Shown here: positions 1 to 9,087 of the stretch, one piece after another | How the letters are laid out: each line of letters opens with the position of its first letter | Numbering within the stretch: the first letter of the stretch is position 1 | Source: Paenibacillus taihuensis | GTDB lineage: Bacteria > Bacillota > Bacilli > Paenibacillales > Paenibacillaceae | Direction of reading: 5' to 3' | DNA: 64,000 nucleotides | NCBI RefSeq assembly: GCF_003386535.1 | Contig: NZ_QTTN01000009.1 | Span: 1 to 64,000, forward strand | Made by a program: the position numbers and the translations under genes | Notes under the pieces: generated by a model | Told to the model about the DNA's origin: nothing | Database searches by the model: none | What the model saw: only the letters and a program-made list of their open reading frames with translations

Positions 1-165
1 GTTTCCGCCCATTGAGATCAGGAGCTGCATAACCGTTTCAAAGGGTAACTTTTTCTTTCGCGTAAAGTCTTTTTCGGGGTTTTTGACATACAGTGCTGGT
101 GCGGCTGACATTTCTTGAATAAGGGATGTCAGCTTTTGTTTTAGTGAATTCGCGTACGTATTCAT
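1..165 (-). mobile_element. IS4-family transposase, N-terminal fragment cut by window edge
   Basis: The reverse strand encodes an ATG-initiated 55-codon start (MNTYANSLKQKLTSLIQEM...) containing NPEKDFTRKKKLPFETV and LISMGG. This matches my memory of the N-terminus of IS4-type DDE transposases in Paenibacillus and related Bacillales. A GAGGAGG ribosome binding site lies directly upstream. The gene runs off the left edge, so the catalytic DDE part and one IS end are not visible. The outer end of the element was not located with confidence; it should fall between about 200 and 350. Whether the copy is intact cannot be told from this window. Confidence 0.8.
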
Positions 166-166
166 G

Positions 167-201
167 GGCGAAACCTCCTCGTTTTTTCAAGGGGCTTCGC
201 C
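167..201 (-). promoter_or_regulatory. Hairpin sequestering the transposase ribosome binding site
   Basis: Positions 167-179 and 189-201 can pair as a roughly 13-bp stem (GGCGAA/TTCGCC at the base, with two wobbles and one mismatch above) and a 9-nt loop. The GAGGAGG of the transposase lies inside one arm. Such RBS-hiding hairpins are known in IS elements, where they block translation of read-through mRNA. The assignment here is inferred from pairing only. Confidence 0.5.
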
Positions 202-246
202 ACACATTTTCAACTGCTTGTCAAGTTCTTTTACTCTTTTTCACGC

Positions 247-286
247 AAAAAAGGAGCAGGCTATCTTTCGATAACCTGCTCCTTTG
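247..286 (-). terminator. Rho-independent terminator after the beta-helix gene
   Basis: An 11-bp stem (AAAGGAGCAGG at 250-260 pairing with 275-285) extended by TATC/GATA is followed on the minus strand by a run of six T. It lies about 70 bases past the stop of the beta-helix gene. It would end that transcript and also shield the IS transposase from read-through. Confidence 0.85.
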
Positions 287-357
287 CATAGATATTTGGT
301 TCAACACCTTAACTTAATGACATTGGAACCGAAGGATCGGCTCTTCCCGCTATCCTG

Positions 358-1803
358 CTAATTCTCGAATGCGCCGATATCGATCGTGCTGTGTACCGCG
401 CGTGCAATCGATGATTGATCCTTCACATATTCCATGTTGACTGGATAGGAGCTTGCGCCAGTTGACAGCGAGGTGCCTGCGTTAATAAGCGCAGAGCCAG
501 TCGCCGGACGCAAGTCGAGCATAGAGAAGTTAGTGAAGCCTGGGGAGGTGCCGGTAATCGTGCCGGAGTGGGTCACCGTACCGCCGGAGCCGCTCGCGTT
601 GTTCACATAGCCTGTGTTAATCCAGTTGTTGTACAGATTGGCCGTGCCCGTCTGGTCGATAATATTGAGGGTAGAACCGGATACGCTCTTATAAAACACA
701 TTGTTCCGCACATCCGCTGTTTCCGAGCTGGTCGATAGGCGCAGCAAGGTCGCCGAAGTCGCACGATTCGAGATGAAGGTGTTGTTGTATAAGTAGAGGG
801 TTCCTTTGCGGTATAGGGAGGTCGTACCGTTGTCGCCGCCGTAGTGGACGAATTGCGGGTTGCGGGTATCGTTCGGCTTAATGAGAACGTTGCCGTAAAC
901 ATAGGTTTTGTGATAATTCGCATCGCCGCTAATCACGGTTGTGTCGTCGCCTTCGACGAGATCGAGCTGGCGATTGCCGCCTTCAATCCAGTTGTACCGG
1001 ATGACAGTGCCGGAGGAGCGGTCCTTCAGATTGTTGCCCGTGCAGCCGCTGCATAGGTCGCCGAGCCGGTTGTACTGGAAGGTTATACCGACCGCAGCTG
1101 TATAAATGTTATGCTCATACACGCTGCCGCTGTTCCCATTGCCGTAAATATAGTTGCCTTCGACGAGAATGTTACGGGATACGCCCGCATCCGTGCTTGC
1201 AACGAACAAGCCATTGCCGCCATCGGTGATGACATTGTTGCGGAACGTCAAATTCTCGCCGTACTCGACGAAGATCGGAGAAGCCGCCTTCAGATAGCTA
1301 ACCGTCGTGCCCGCATTATTCTTGTAAGTGTAGCTCTGCTTGGCGCCGCGAATTTCCAAGTTCTCGATCGTGATGTACTTCGGCAAATTGCCGGTAGACG
1401 GATCGGACGCGCTGCCCGAGAAGCGTGCCCCGCCAATCTTGATGACGGAACGGTTGTCGTTCCAGAAATCAAGCGCGGCGCGGGTCGTTGCGCCATTGCC
1501 GTCAATGACAGGCCGCTGCCCGCTCGCGTTCGGCACGCCCGTTACCGTAATCGGCGCAGCCGCCGTTCCCATGCGGGAGATGACGATCTTCTCCTTGTAT
1601 GGCGTAGAGCGCCAATAAATCTTCACCTGGTCGCCTGCGTTCAGCGATTCCCAAGGCACGTCGCCGATGTTGGCATACGTCTTGCCAGGCCCAACCTCAT
1701 AGAGCGTTGCTGCGTACGCCTTGCCCGCGCCAGGCGTAAATCCAATCAACCCCAGTACAAGCAGCATTGCCATGAACACATAAACCGTTTGTCTTCTTCT
1801 CAT
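358..1803 (-). CDS. Secreted right-handed beta-helix protein (polysaccharide lyase-like)
   Basis: The 481-residue product begins with a signal peptide: an MRRRQ basic start, a hydrophobic core at about 8-22, and a likely cut after AYA at residue 31. The mature part is rich in short repeating N/I/V turns such as ITIENLEIRG and LTFRNNVIT. It ends in DIGAFEN, the C-terminal signature of right-handed parallel beta-helix proteins related to pectate or alginate lyases. The start at 1803 was chosen because AAGGAGG sits 6 bases upstream; the in-frame ATG at 1809 abuts the Shine-Dalgarno sequence. The gene lies downstream of the hexosaminidase operon but behind a terminator at 1921-1952. The exact substrate is unknown, and it could be a non-catalytic glycan-binding protein. 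Confidence 0.8.
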   Translation of the reverse strand: MRRRQTVYVFMAMLLVLGLIGFTPGAGKAYAATLYEVGPGKTYANIGDVPWESLNAGDQVKIYWRSTPYKEKIVISRMGTAAAPITVTGVPNASGQRPVIDGNGATTRAALDFWNDNRSVIKIGGARFSGSASDPSTGNLPKYITIENLEIRGAKQSYTYKNNAGTTVSYLKAASPIFVEYGENLTFRNNVITDGGNGLFVASTDAGVSRNILVEGNYIYGNGNSGSVYEHNIYTAAVGITFQYNRLGDLCSGCTGNNLKDRSSGTVIRYNWIEGGNRQLDLVEGDDTTVISGDANYHKTYVYGNVLIKPNDTRNPQFVHYGGDNGTTSLYRKGTLYLYNNTFISNRATSATLLRLSTSSETADVRNNVFYKSVSGSTLNIIDQTGTANLYNNWINTGYVNNASGSGGTVTHSGTITGTSPGFTNFSMLDLRPATGSALINAGTSLSTGASSYPVNMEYVKDQSSIARAVHSTIDIGAFEN

Positions 1804-1920
1804 CTTCATCCTCCTTAGTTGGAACTTCACCATCATCCGCGTTGCGCATAGCATGATGCAAGCCTACTAACGAACATTTACCACCTCCGTCCGCACTGAA
1901 GAATGACCCCAATATAGTGA

Positions 1921-1952
1921 AAAACCGACGAGAAACCAATCGTCGGTTTTTT
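1921..1952 (-). terminator. Terminator of the amino-sugar operon
   Basis: A perfect 12-bp inverted repeat (AAAAACCGACGA pairing with TCGTCGGTTTTT) has an 8-nt loop and T/A runs on both sides. It lies 46 bases after the stop of the GH20 gene and before the beta-helix gene. Confidence 0.85.
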
Positions 1953-1997
1953 ATGTCCCTCACCATTTTCATGTTTTCTAACAAACAGACCAACTGA

Positions 1998-4037
1998 CTA
2001 ATTCGATGCCAAATTCGCCTCGCCCATAATGCGGATCTGCTCCTTCGGTTCCTCGTTCGAAGCCCCCTCGCGATCAGGGACGAACTTCATTTCCTTCACC
2101 GTGATGTTCCCTCCAACCGGACTGTCGACGAGCAGTCTGACCGCCGTTACCGTCCGGTCCGAATGCGGGTTCTCAATCAGCCATTTATAGTATGTTTCGT
2201 CCCCAATCTGAATCGGCAAAGACGTGAAAGCCGCTTCCATCAGGATGGCATCGACGTCATACTGCGCTGCGGTATGAATCGTTCCTCGAGACAGCTTCCG
2301 GTTCCAGAATCGATCCTTGTTCGAGATGTTGAAACCGTACGTGACCGGTACGCTCGCCTTCGATCCGTCCTCGTATTCCAGCACGTATTCGCCAATCCGG
2401 TACTCCCGGTTATCCAAGTAGATGCCGTCGATGAACTGGTGGTATTCGCGAAGATGATCGGTCGTGTGCACGACTTCGATATAGGCGGTTCCCTCGGCAG
2501 CACCATCGGCCACAGCAGCTCCGGCTTGGCGCAGCGCTTCTCTGTAGCGATATCGGTACAGCTCCTTGAAAGCAAGGCTCGCCGTCTCTTCATGCATCGT
2601 GTCATCATAGTTATCCCGCCAGAACAGATAAGCGGCGTAAGCCATCGAGAACAGCACGCCGTTGCGCTGCAGGTTCGCTTCCTTGAGCGCGCTCCAGTTC
2701 GAGATGATGCCGCCGAGCGGCTTCTGCCGAAGCCTTGTACTCCAATCGACGAAGGATGGCCCATCGAAATTGCCGTAGACTACAGGCATGCCCCGGTCAA
2801 AATATTGCTGTTCGAAATGCCGCTCAATGCCCCAGTACCAGTGCATCATCAGCATATCTCGCGGCACCAGGTCAATCGCTTTGAACGTAGCCGGGATCGT
2901 CTCGCCAAAATCGGCTCCCGTATAGTAATCGACCATACGCCGCTCCGCTCCGCCGTATGTTTTGCCATCGGACGTAATCGCGTTCAGCAGCTTCTCGCTC
3001 CACAGCATCGTTTGCGCGCCGCGTTCTTGCAAATACGCATAGATGCGGTTAATATCGTCGGCATACAGCTGCTCCGCCGGTTTGCCTTTGCACTTGTCGC
3101 ACAGTCCTATGGAGTACAGTTCGTCATGACCGATATGAACCGTTCGCGGCTGGAACACATCCAGCACCTCGTCCAGCACATCGAACAGCAGCTCGTAGGA
3201 ACGCTCGTCGGACGGACAATACGTATCCGGGTACGGATCGTTATGACGCTCTTTGATCTCCGGATGGTTAATGAGCAAGTAATCGCAATGGCTTAGGCTC
3301 GGCACCTCCGGGATGACGTCGAGATACCGCTCCTTGCAGTAATCGACCAGCTCACGAACCTGCTGCTGCGACAGATAGCGGCCGCCGCCGTTCTCGGCAT
3401 GGATGGAATTTTTGTACCAGTTGAAGGTCTGCTCTTGGATGACAATCGTCTTCCCGCTGTACTCGTACATTTCCTCGCAATAGCGCACCCAGCCTTCGTT
3501 AATTTCCGGATGCTTCTTATATTCCATCGCCCCGCCGACTTCGATGACGATCGTGTTGTATTTGAAATAGACGAGCATATCGACGAAACGCTTGAAGTAA
3601 GGAATGTCTTCCTCCGTCGGCAGGTACACCTTCAACCCTCTGACCGAGCAGACCGGCTCATTGTAGAGCAAGCCTGATGGCAAGTAGCCTAGCCTGCGAT
3701 CTACCTGCTTCGCCAATGTCTCTGCCCCGTACATGAAGCCTCGCTCATGCGCAGCGTAGATGGTGATCGCGTCGCCATCTGCATAAATGACATAGCTTTC
3801 CTCATGCTCGGCATACTCGCATCCCAGCTGCTCGCGGATCGCATGGCGGACCGCCACCGGCACGCCAATCTGGAACGCAACTTCTCGGTACGCCGATTCG
3901 CCTTCAGGGATAAGTGTTACTGCAGCTTCTGCTACAATGTCTCTGATGAAAGAAATGTCGCAAGCAATCGCCGTATTCTTCGTTAGCCAGCTTCCCGTGT
4001 GCAGCCAAGATGCATGCGCCGTCAAAAAATCGTCCAT
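1998..4037 (-). CDS. GH20-family beta-N-acetylhexosaminidase-like hydrolase
   Basis: The 679-residue cytoplasmic protein has no signal peptide. An N-terminal domain (about 1-130) precedes a TIM barrel carrying HIGHDEL at about 301-307. The Asp-Glu pair in that motif corresponds to the catalytic DE of GH20 enzymes, which remove terminal GlcNAc or GalNAc by substrate-assisted catalysis. A CDKC cysteine pair follows. The ATG at 4037 has GGAGG nine bases upstream; the longer frame would need a TTG overlapping the previous stop, so it was rejected. It is the last gene of the operon starting at 11109, whose deacetylase, kinase and NagB-like genes fit amino-sugar catabolism. Linkage and substrate are not resolved. 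Confidence 0.83.
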   Translation of the reverse strand: MDDFLTAHASWLHTGSWLTKNTAIACDISFIRDIVAEAAVTLIPEGESAYREVAFQIGVPVAVRHAIREQLGCEYAEHEESYVIYADGDAITIYAAHERGFMYGAETLAKQVDRRLGYLPSGLLYNEPVCSVRGLKVYLPTEEDIPYFKRFVDMLVYFKYNTIVIEVGGAMEYKKHPEINEGWVRYCEEMYEYSGKTIVIQEQTFNWYKNSIHAENGGGRYLSQQQVRELVDYCKERYLDVIPEVPSLSHCDYLLINHPEIKERHNDPYPDTYCPSDERSYELLFDVLDEVLDVFQPRTVHIGHDELYSIGLCDKCKGKPAEQLYADDINRIYAYLQERGAQTMLWSEKLLNAITSDGKTYGGAERRMVDYYTGADFGETIPATFKAIDLVPRDMLMMHWYWGIERHFEQQYFDRGMPVVYGNFDGPSFVDWSTRLRQKPLGGIISNWSALKEANLQRNGVLFSMAYAAYLFWRDNYDDTMHEETASLAFKELYRYRYREALRQAGAAVADGAAEGTAYIEVVHTTDHLREYHQFIDGIYLDNREYRIGEYVLEYEDGSKASVPVTYGFNISNKDRFWNRKLSRGTIHTAAQYDVDAILMEAAFTSLPIQIGDETYYKWLIENPHSDRTVTAVRLLVDSPVGGNITVKEMKFVPDREGASNEEPKEQIRIMGEANLASN

Positions 4038-4067
4038 TTTCGCGTTCCTCCCGTTTCCGAGTTCCAA

Positions 4068-7000
4068 TTAAACGATAGTCACTTCCAGCCGTGCAGAGAC
4101 GCCAGTCGCGGTATCTTTGGCTGTAATCGTCCACGTCCCTGTCCGTTCATTGCATGGAATAACGAGTTCGTGTAAAAACGCCGAGCCGCCAATCAGAGCA
4201 ATATTCTCATCATACAGCCATTGCCGCTTTCCATCCGGGTCGGTCAGTTGGAAGCAGATGACGCTTGTAAAATGGTGCTGCTGTGCCTCGTCCTCTAGGA
4301 GCAGTGCGATGCTGACAGCTGCCGCCTCGCCGCGCTTCCATTGCAGGCTCGGGGAAGACAGGCCGATGCCCCCGACGCGGCATGGCATCAGCGCGAACAG
4401 CTTCGTATCCCCTTCAGCAAGCGCGAAATCCGCCGTATCGGTCAAACCCAGATAGCGCTGCTCGCGGATATCGTACACATGCGCCTGCTTAGCGAATGCG
4501 AATCGCAGCTGCTCCGCCTCACCTTGCTGCTTCTTGCCCGCGCCGACGGCAAGACCGTCATGTCCGAGCTCCCGCTTGCCGGACATGCCTCTTATCGTCG
4601 CAACGTAAGCTGCGCTGCCGTTACGGTAATAGATGCTCTCGTAGCCCGCGTGAACCGGCGCGCCACTGTCAGGCTCAAGCAGCGAGGCCGGCTTCCCGGC
4701 AGCCGACAGGCCAATGAGCTCCCGCAGCAGCGCGCGCATGGAAGCGCCGTCCGGACCTCGATCCCGACGTTCCGCATAGTCGGCCATCGCCATGTTCAGA
4801 TACACCGCTATGCCTGCGCCAACCGTGTTCACGTGGGCGGCGCTGACCTTGCGCATGAAGTCGTCGCGATAAGCCGGATGCCCGATGGCCGAACGAATGC
4901 CGAACTCGGCAAACCGAACGCCATGCATGCCTTCATCCAGCTTGAAGTACGGGAACTCCGCATTCGGCACGAACTCTTCGTTGATATAGAACGGCTCTGC
5001 TTCCATCGATAACCTATCGATGCCGAAGAGCGGATCGAGCTGCCCCCGTGCAAGCTTCTCGCAGTGCCGATCCATCAAACCGGTCTGGAAGTCGCCAATG
5101 ACGACGCCGCCATCGTGGACGAATCTCGTGATTGCTTCCGTTTCTTCCGCGCTAAGCGCGATGGAGTATGGAAGCACAAGCAGCTTGAACCCCCGCTCTT
5201 GCAGCTCCCCTGCTTCGATCTGCTGCGACGCGAGAAAGACGTACTGATAACCGCAATCCTCCAGCAGATGAATCCAGCCCCGGCGGTTCTTCTCGAAGCG
5301 CGTCTTGTCTCCCGCGATATTCGTTCCTCTAACCGATGCCATCGAATAATGGACAGCTATGCCGCAGTGATCGCGCTCCGAGGCGTGAAGCAGCAGCTTG
5401 CCGATGCCCTCTTCGCGGATTTCCTTGAACGGCACGCTGAAATCCAAGGCGCTCGTACTAAATGTATAGTCGGGATTGATAAGGCTGTATTCCCAGAACA
5501 GATTACATAGCGTAAGCCCGTGATAAAGCGCATGCCACACACTGTGGCGTGCAGTTACGCCATCGACGCCGTAGCCGAACCAGCCGCCGATAATCGTTCC
5601 CGGTCTAGCAAAAGAACGATGGAACTCATACTGGTTGCCGACTCCGTACGCTTCGAAGTAGCCAACATGCTGATGAAGCCGGTAGTAATCGTAGCCGGAA
5701 TAAGCAGTAGATGCCTGGCAGCCCGACATCCGAATGACGCCGCCCTCGTCAACGCTTCGCACGATAGAAGCAATCCGGCGGTACGATTCGACGAAGGTAT
5801 GCTCCATGAATCGACGATGATCCGCCCACGGCGCATAGCGCGCTGTTCCCCGGGCTTCCTCCCGCGTGTATGGAATCGCCTCCTCCCATTCAGCGAAGGA
5901 GCTGCCCCATGACTGGTTCAGCGCCGCAATGCTGCCGCCATACTCCAGCTTCAGCCATCCCTGCATTTCCCGCATGCAGTATGGGCAGAAGCATAGATCG
6001 AGCTCGTCAGTGTAGCAGGTCAGCGAGCCCTCGTCGTTCGCGAAATAAGCGATCGGGCCAAAATGCTTAAACATCGACACTTTGCTCGTTATCTTCTGCT
6101 CCATTCCCTCCCAGAACGCAGGATCATTCAAGCAAGGGACGCGAACCAGGTATTGCTTATTCTTCGTTCGGTAGTACTTCTCCTTGCGCTCCGCATAGGG
6201 CGCACGATGATACCAGTAGATGCCGAGCCCTTCTGCGCCTGACATCGTGAGGGTCTTCGCGCTGCCGGGATAGAGCCCTGTAATGCCAAGTTCTCGGAAG
6301 AGATCGCCGACCAGCCCGAGAAAATCGCCATGTCCGCGGTTTTGCGGTGCCGTGAACACCTCGAAGTCGTCGATGCGGCGCTGCTCCGGCGTCACGACGA
6401 TTGGACTTCCGCTCCAGTGCTGGATGCGCGTGCCGCCGACCCGCAAGTCAGCCTGCACCGTGACGTGCATCGATTTCAACGAAGCGCCAACCCGATAAGG
6501 CTCGGCCTTCACAAGCTTAACGCCGTCGCCGCTGAATTCATGCTCCGACTGCTGCAGCACCTGGCCGTAATCGTCGACGGCCTGCACCGTTAAGCTGCCG
6601 GGACCTCCTTGCAGCTGGAAGCTCGCTTCGATCAGATCGCCGCTTACAGCGGTTTGATGGCTGACTTCAGCTTCAGTGATGCTTGCTGCGAGCGGTGCCG
6701 AGAAGCCGTACGTGGCGAAGTCCAGCAATTCCCCAGCCGCCGCATAAGCGTTCAGCTCGACGCGGAATTCCCCGCCAGCGGCGATTCCAGGCTTCGACGC
6801 CAGTTCCAGCAAGCCGTCGCTCCCACAGACACCCGTGTCAACAACGTCGTCATAGCCGTTCTTGATCGTATAGCGAATCTCATCCGGAGCCACCGCGCCT
6901 GATGTGCGGATATGCCAAGCCGACGGCTGATGTTCTGCCTTATGCTTTGGCTGATCCGACACCAACTCAAGCTCCAGCACACAATCGGGCTCGCGCCGGG

Positions 7001-7910
7001 CAGTCCACACGACGCTGCGAAGCATCAGCTCATAGAACGACTCCAGAAACGCGAAGCTGCAGCTGCTCCGCACGCCTTGCCATCGGTCAATAACGGCATC
7101 GAACGTCGACTCTTTGCCGGTATAATCCTTATGCTGCGGCAGGATGTCGCGGGGAAAATAACCGAAGGCGATAACTCTGCCGCGGCCATACTCGCGTGCA
7201 GCCGCGATCGGCGCGCCATTCGCGCCGGCAATCAGCACTTCCGCTCCGTCAGCTGCTTCATAAGGATAATAAGCCAGCTCCTCGCATGGCAGCAGCTCAA
7301 GCGGCACGCCTTTTGTTACATAATGCCCCTCCGCCGGCGCTACCCATTTATCCGACCGCAGCAGGTCGAATCGAACCCTCGGATAGCCCTCGCCCGCATT
7401 GTTGTCGACGGCAAAGCCTTCCTCGAACAGATTGACGAGAGGCGACAACGCTACTAGTTCCGGCGACTTCGGTTTGTCTTCCCCATGGAACGGACGAATA
7501 AGCACAAGTCCCGCTCCGTTCTCCACTCTGCGAAGGATGGCGGCTCTCGTTGCCGCAGTGAAATGCGCCCAGCCGTTCACGCCGGGAATGACGAGCACAT
7601 CGTAATGCTCCTCGCTCGCGAGCGCCTTTTCCAAGTTGTCGTACATGATATGCTGGTCGTCCACCGAGGCACGGATGTCGTAGAAGTCGCCGAAGCCCCA
7701 TTTGTTGAGATCCCATGCCCGGTCGATCGTCACCGTCTCGTATAGAACGCCCGTGCGGCGGATGAACTCTACGATTTCACGTCCATATTTGACGCTCGGC
7801 ACGAAGAACAGCTTGGGCTTGCTGCCGCTTCCGCCTGCCGCAGAGAGCAGCCTTTCCGGAAAAGCTTCGCCAACACTTGTGTCGTACCTGATGTCGTATT
7901 GGTAACTCAT
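4068..7910 (-). CDS. Giant GH42-like glycoside hydrolase with amidotransferase-like N-terminus
   Basis: The 1280-residue protein lacks a signal peptide. Residues about 30-300 resemble a ThuA/class I amidotransferase-like fold (DVLVIPGVNGW, GAGLVLIRPF). Residues 310-510 look like beta-sandwich modules. From about 520 a TIM barrel contains FANDEGSLTCY at 623-633, followed by FCPYCMREMQGWL and ALNQSWGSSF, very like the region after the acid/base glutamate in GH42 beta-galactosidases. A second amidotransferase-like stretch (about 880-990) matches the GH42 trimerisation domain. NDEG replaces the usual NE-Y/F-G, so which acid is catalytic needs checking. GGAGG lies 11 bases before the ATG. It probably cleaves an oligosaccharide entering the same operon's pathway. 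Confidence 0.72.
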   Translation of the reverse strand: MSYQYDIRYDTSVGEAFPERLLSAAGGSGSKPKLFFVPSVKYGREIVEFIRRTGVLYETVTIDRAWDLNKWGFGDFYDIRASVDDQHIMYDNLEKALASEEHYDVLVIPGVNGWAHFTAATRAAILRRVENGAGLVLIRPFHGEDKPKSPELVALSPLVNLFEEGFAVDNNAGEGYPRVRFDLLRSDKWVAPAEGHYVTKGVPLELLPCEELAYYPYEAADGAEVLIAGANGAPIAAAREYGRGRVIAFGYFPRDILPQHKDYTGKESTFDAVIDRWQGVRSSCSFAFLESFYELMLRSVVWTARREPDCVLELELVSDQPKHKAEHQPSAWHIRTSGAVAPDEIRYTIKNGYDDVVDTGVCGSDGLLELASKPGIAAGGEFRVELNAYAAAGELLDFATYGFSAPLAASITEAEVSHQTAVSGDLIEASFQLQGGPGSLTVQAVDDYGQVLQQSEHEFSGDGVKLVKAEPYRVGASLKSMHVTVQADLRVGGTRIQHWSGSPIVVTPEQRRIDDFEVFTAPQNRGHGDFLGLVGDLFRELGITGLYPGSAKTLTMSGAEGLGIYWYHRAPYAERKEKYYRTKNKQYLVRVPCLNDPAFWEGMEQKITSKVSMFKHFGPIAYFANDEGSLTCYTDELDLCFCPYCMREMQGWLKLEYGGSIAALNQSWGSSFAEWEEAIPYTREEARGTARYAPWADHRRFMEHTFVESYRRIASIVRSVDEGGVIRMSGCQASTAYSGYDYYRLHQHVGYFEAYGVGNQYEFHRSFARPGTIIGGWFGYGVDGVTARHSVWHALYHGLTLCNLFWEYSLINPDYTFSTSALDFSVPFKEIREEGIGKLLLHASERDHCGIAVHYSMASVRGTNIAGDKTRFEKNRRGWIHLLEDCGYQYVFLASQQIEAGELQERGFKLLVLPYSIALSAEETEAITRFVHDGGVVIGDFQTGLMDRHCEKLARGQLDPLFGIDRLSMEAEPFYINEEFVPNAEFPYFKLDEGMHGVRFAEFGIRSAIGHPAYRDDFMRKVSAAHVNTVGAGIAVYLNMAMADYAERRDRGPDGASMRALLRELIGLSAAGKPASLLEPDSGAPVHAGYESIYYRNGSAAYVATIRGMSGKRELGHDGLAVGAGKKQQGEAEQLRFAFAKQAHVYDIREQRYLGLTDTADFALAEGDTKLFALMPCRVGGIGLSSPSLQWKRGEAAAVSIALLLEDEAQQHHFTSVICFQLTDPDGKRQWLYDENIALIGGSAFLHELVIPCNERTGTWTITAKDTATGVSARLEVTIV

Positions 7911-7927
7911 CCTCTACCACGCCTCCT

Positions 7928-8767
7928 TCAAATTTCGTAACGGTATAATTGATCGCACGGGAATGCTGTTCCATACTGGCTGCGCAGCGCGTTCGCCCGG
8001 TTCAAAACGCCGACGCGGTACACATCATCCACTTGGCTCACATAATGCTTGAACGCCAGCTGAACGACCGTTTCCGGGTGATGACGATAGACGCGCTTCT
8101 CGAGCGGATGACTGCCGATCCAGGCCTCCGTTCTCGCCATTTCCTCTTCCGTCGCGATGCCCCCATAAGGCTTATCCTCTTGAAAATAAATCGCAGCCGA
8201 TGCCTCGCCGCCAAGCTCCCCGGCAACCTGAACCGCAGCCTCGCGAACGATAAAATGGTCGATATGCTCCTTGAACGCCAGCGGAAACACAAGCGCCGTA
8301 TCCGGAAGCGTCGCCCACGCCTTCGTTCTGGCCACCATCCGCGCGAAGATCTCATGATCCTGTTCGGTGAAATCCGGATACATCCCATGCGGAAATTCCA
8401 TCTCGCTGTCCGCCAGCTGCTTGCCCCTTGTGAAGCATTCGTTCTCGCCAAGCAGCTCGTAGCCATAGTTGTGCGGACCGAGCAGCTCGTCGATGCAGCT
8501 TAAATCCTCAAGCAGCCTCCGACCCGTAGCGAGCTTCACCCGATCCAGACTCGCGTCGAAGTTGCCGCATCCCGTATGTGCCAAGTAATTGCTGCGCGAG
8601 AAGACATTCACGATGCGAAACCGCTTCGTATGGAGAAGCCCTTGCTCCGCAAGCTCCTTCACATAACCGCCCAGGAAGAACAGGAAGTCGTCGTAATGCG
8701 GGGAGATCACGACGATGTTTCGCTCCGGAATGACCGCTTCAATCGGCATAGGCAGTAGGTTCGTCAT
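7928..8767 (-). CDS. PIG-L/LmbE-family deacetylase
   Basis: The 279-residue cytoplasmic protein shows the PIG-L signature near the N-terminus as SPHYDDFLFFLGG (His-x-Asp-Asp metal site) and a later EHIDHF, supplying a second His pair. The family uses zinc to remove acetyl groups from GlcNAc-type sugars or conjugates. Its ATG overlaps the stop of the preceding small gene by four bases, so translation is coupled. Set between a kinase and two hydrolases, it is a good candidate to deacetylate a free HexNAc or a disaccharide in place of a classical NagA. NagA itself is not seen in the window. The bacillithiol deacetylase role (BshB) is an alternative that the neighbourhood makes less likely. Confidence 0.82.
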   Translation of the reverse strand: MTNLLPMPIEAVIPERNIVVISPHYDDFLFFLGGYVKELAEQGLLHTKRFRIVNVFSRSNYLAHTGCGNFDASLDRVKLATGRRLLEDLSCIDELLGPHNYGYELLGENECFTRGKQLADSEMEFPHGMYPDFTEQDHEIFARMVARTKAWATLPDTALVFPLAFKEHIDHFIVREAAVQVAGELGGEASAAIYFQEDKPYGGIATEEEMARTEAWIGSHPLEKRVYRHHPETVVQLAFKHYVSQVDDVYRVGVLNRANALRSQYGTAFPCDQLYRYEI

Positions 8768-9087
8768 TCGGACTCCTCCAACTCCAGCAGCTTATAAATT
8801 TCCGTGTACGAATCTTGGAAATACGGCAGCTGCAGCCGTGCCAGCTCCTCGTGCCTCGCATCCTGCTCGAGGAAAGCGACCGCCTGCTTCGCTGCCTCAA
8901 GTGTCTCGAACTCGCATTCCCAGACGAGCGTGTTCATCGCTTCCCTGCCGCTGTAGGGCAGGTATCTTCTGCCCTTCGGGAAAGCGTCAATCTTACGCTC
9001 CAGCTTCGCGAACTGCTGCTCCAGCTCCAGAAATTCCGCCCTGCTGGCGGCATGAAACCGCTGCACGAGCCGTAATTTATAGGCCAC
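8764..9087 (-). CDS. Small ABM/NIPSNAP-like dimeric alpha-beta barrel protein
   Basis: The 107-residue protein has an alpha-beta ferredoxin-like pattern (KLRLVQRFHA, NTLVWECEFETLEAAKQAVAFLEQD). This is typical of NIPSNAP or antibiotic-biosynthesis-monooxygenase-like dimeric barrels. No catalytic residue can be named. It starts with GTG; GGAGG lies 9 bases upstream. It overlaps the kinase gene by 11 bases and the deacetylase gene by four, so it is an integral operon member. A role as a mutarotase-like or substrate-handling subunit is possible, but this is a guess. Confidence 0.62.
   Translation of the reverse strand: MAYKLRLVQRFHAASRAEFLELEQQFAKLERKIDAFPKGRRYLPYSGREAMNTLVWECEFETLEAAKQAVAFLEQDARHEELARLQLPYFQDSYTEIYKLLELEESE

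Noticed and set aside
126-317. 63-codon plus-strand frame at the left edge
   Set aside because: It runs antisense to the transposase start and through the terminator hairpin.
2163-3296. 377-codon plus-strand frame over the GH20 gene
   Set aside because: Antisense to a clear hydrolase gene, with low-complexity residue composition and no Shine-Dalgarno sequence.
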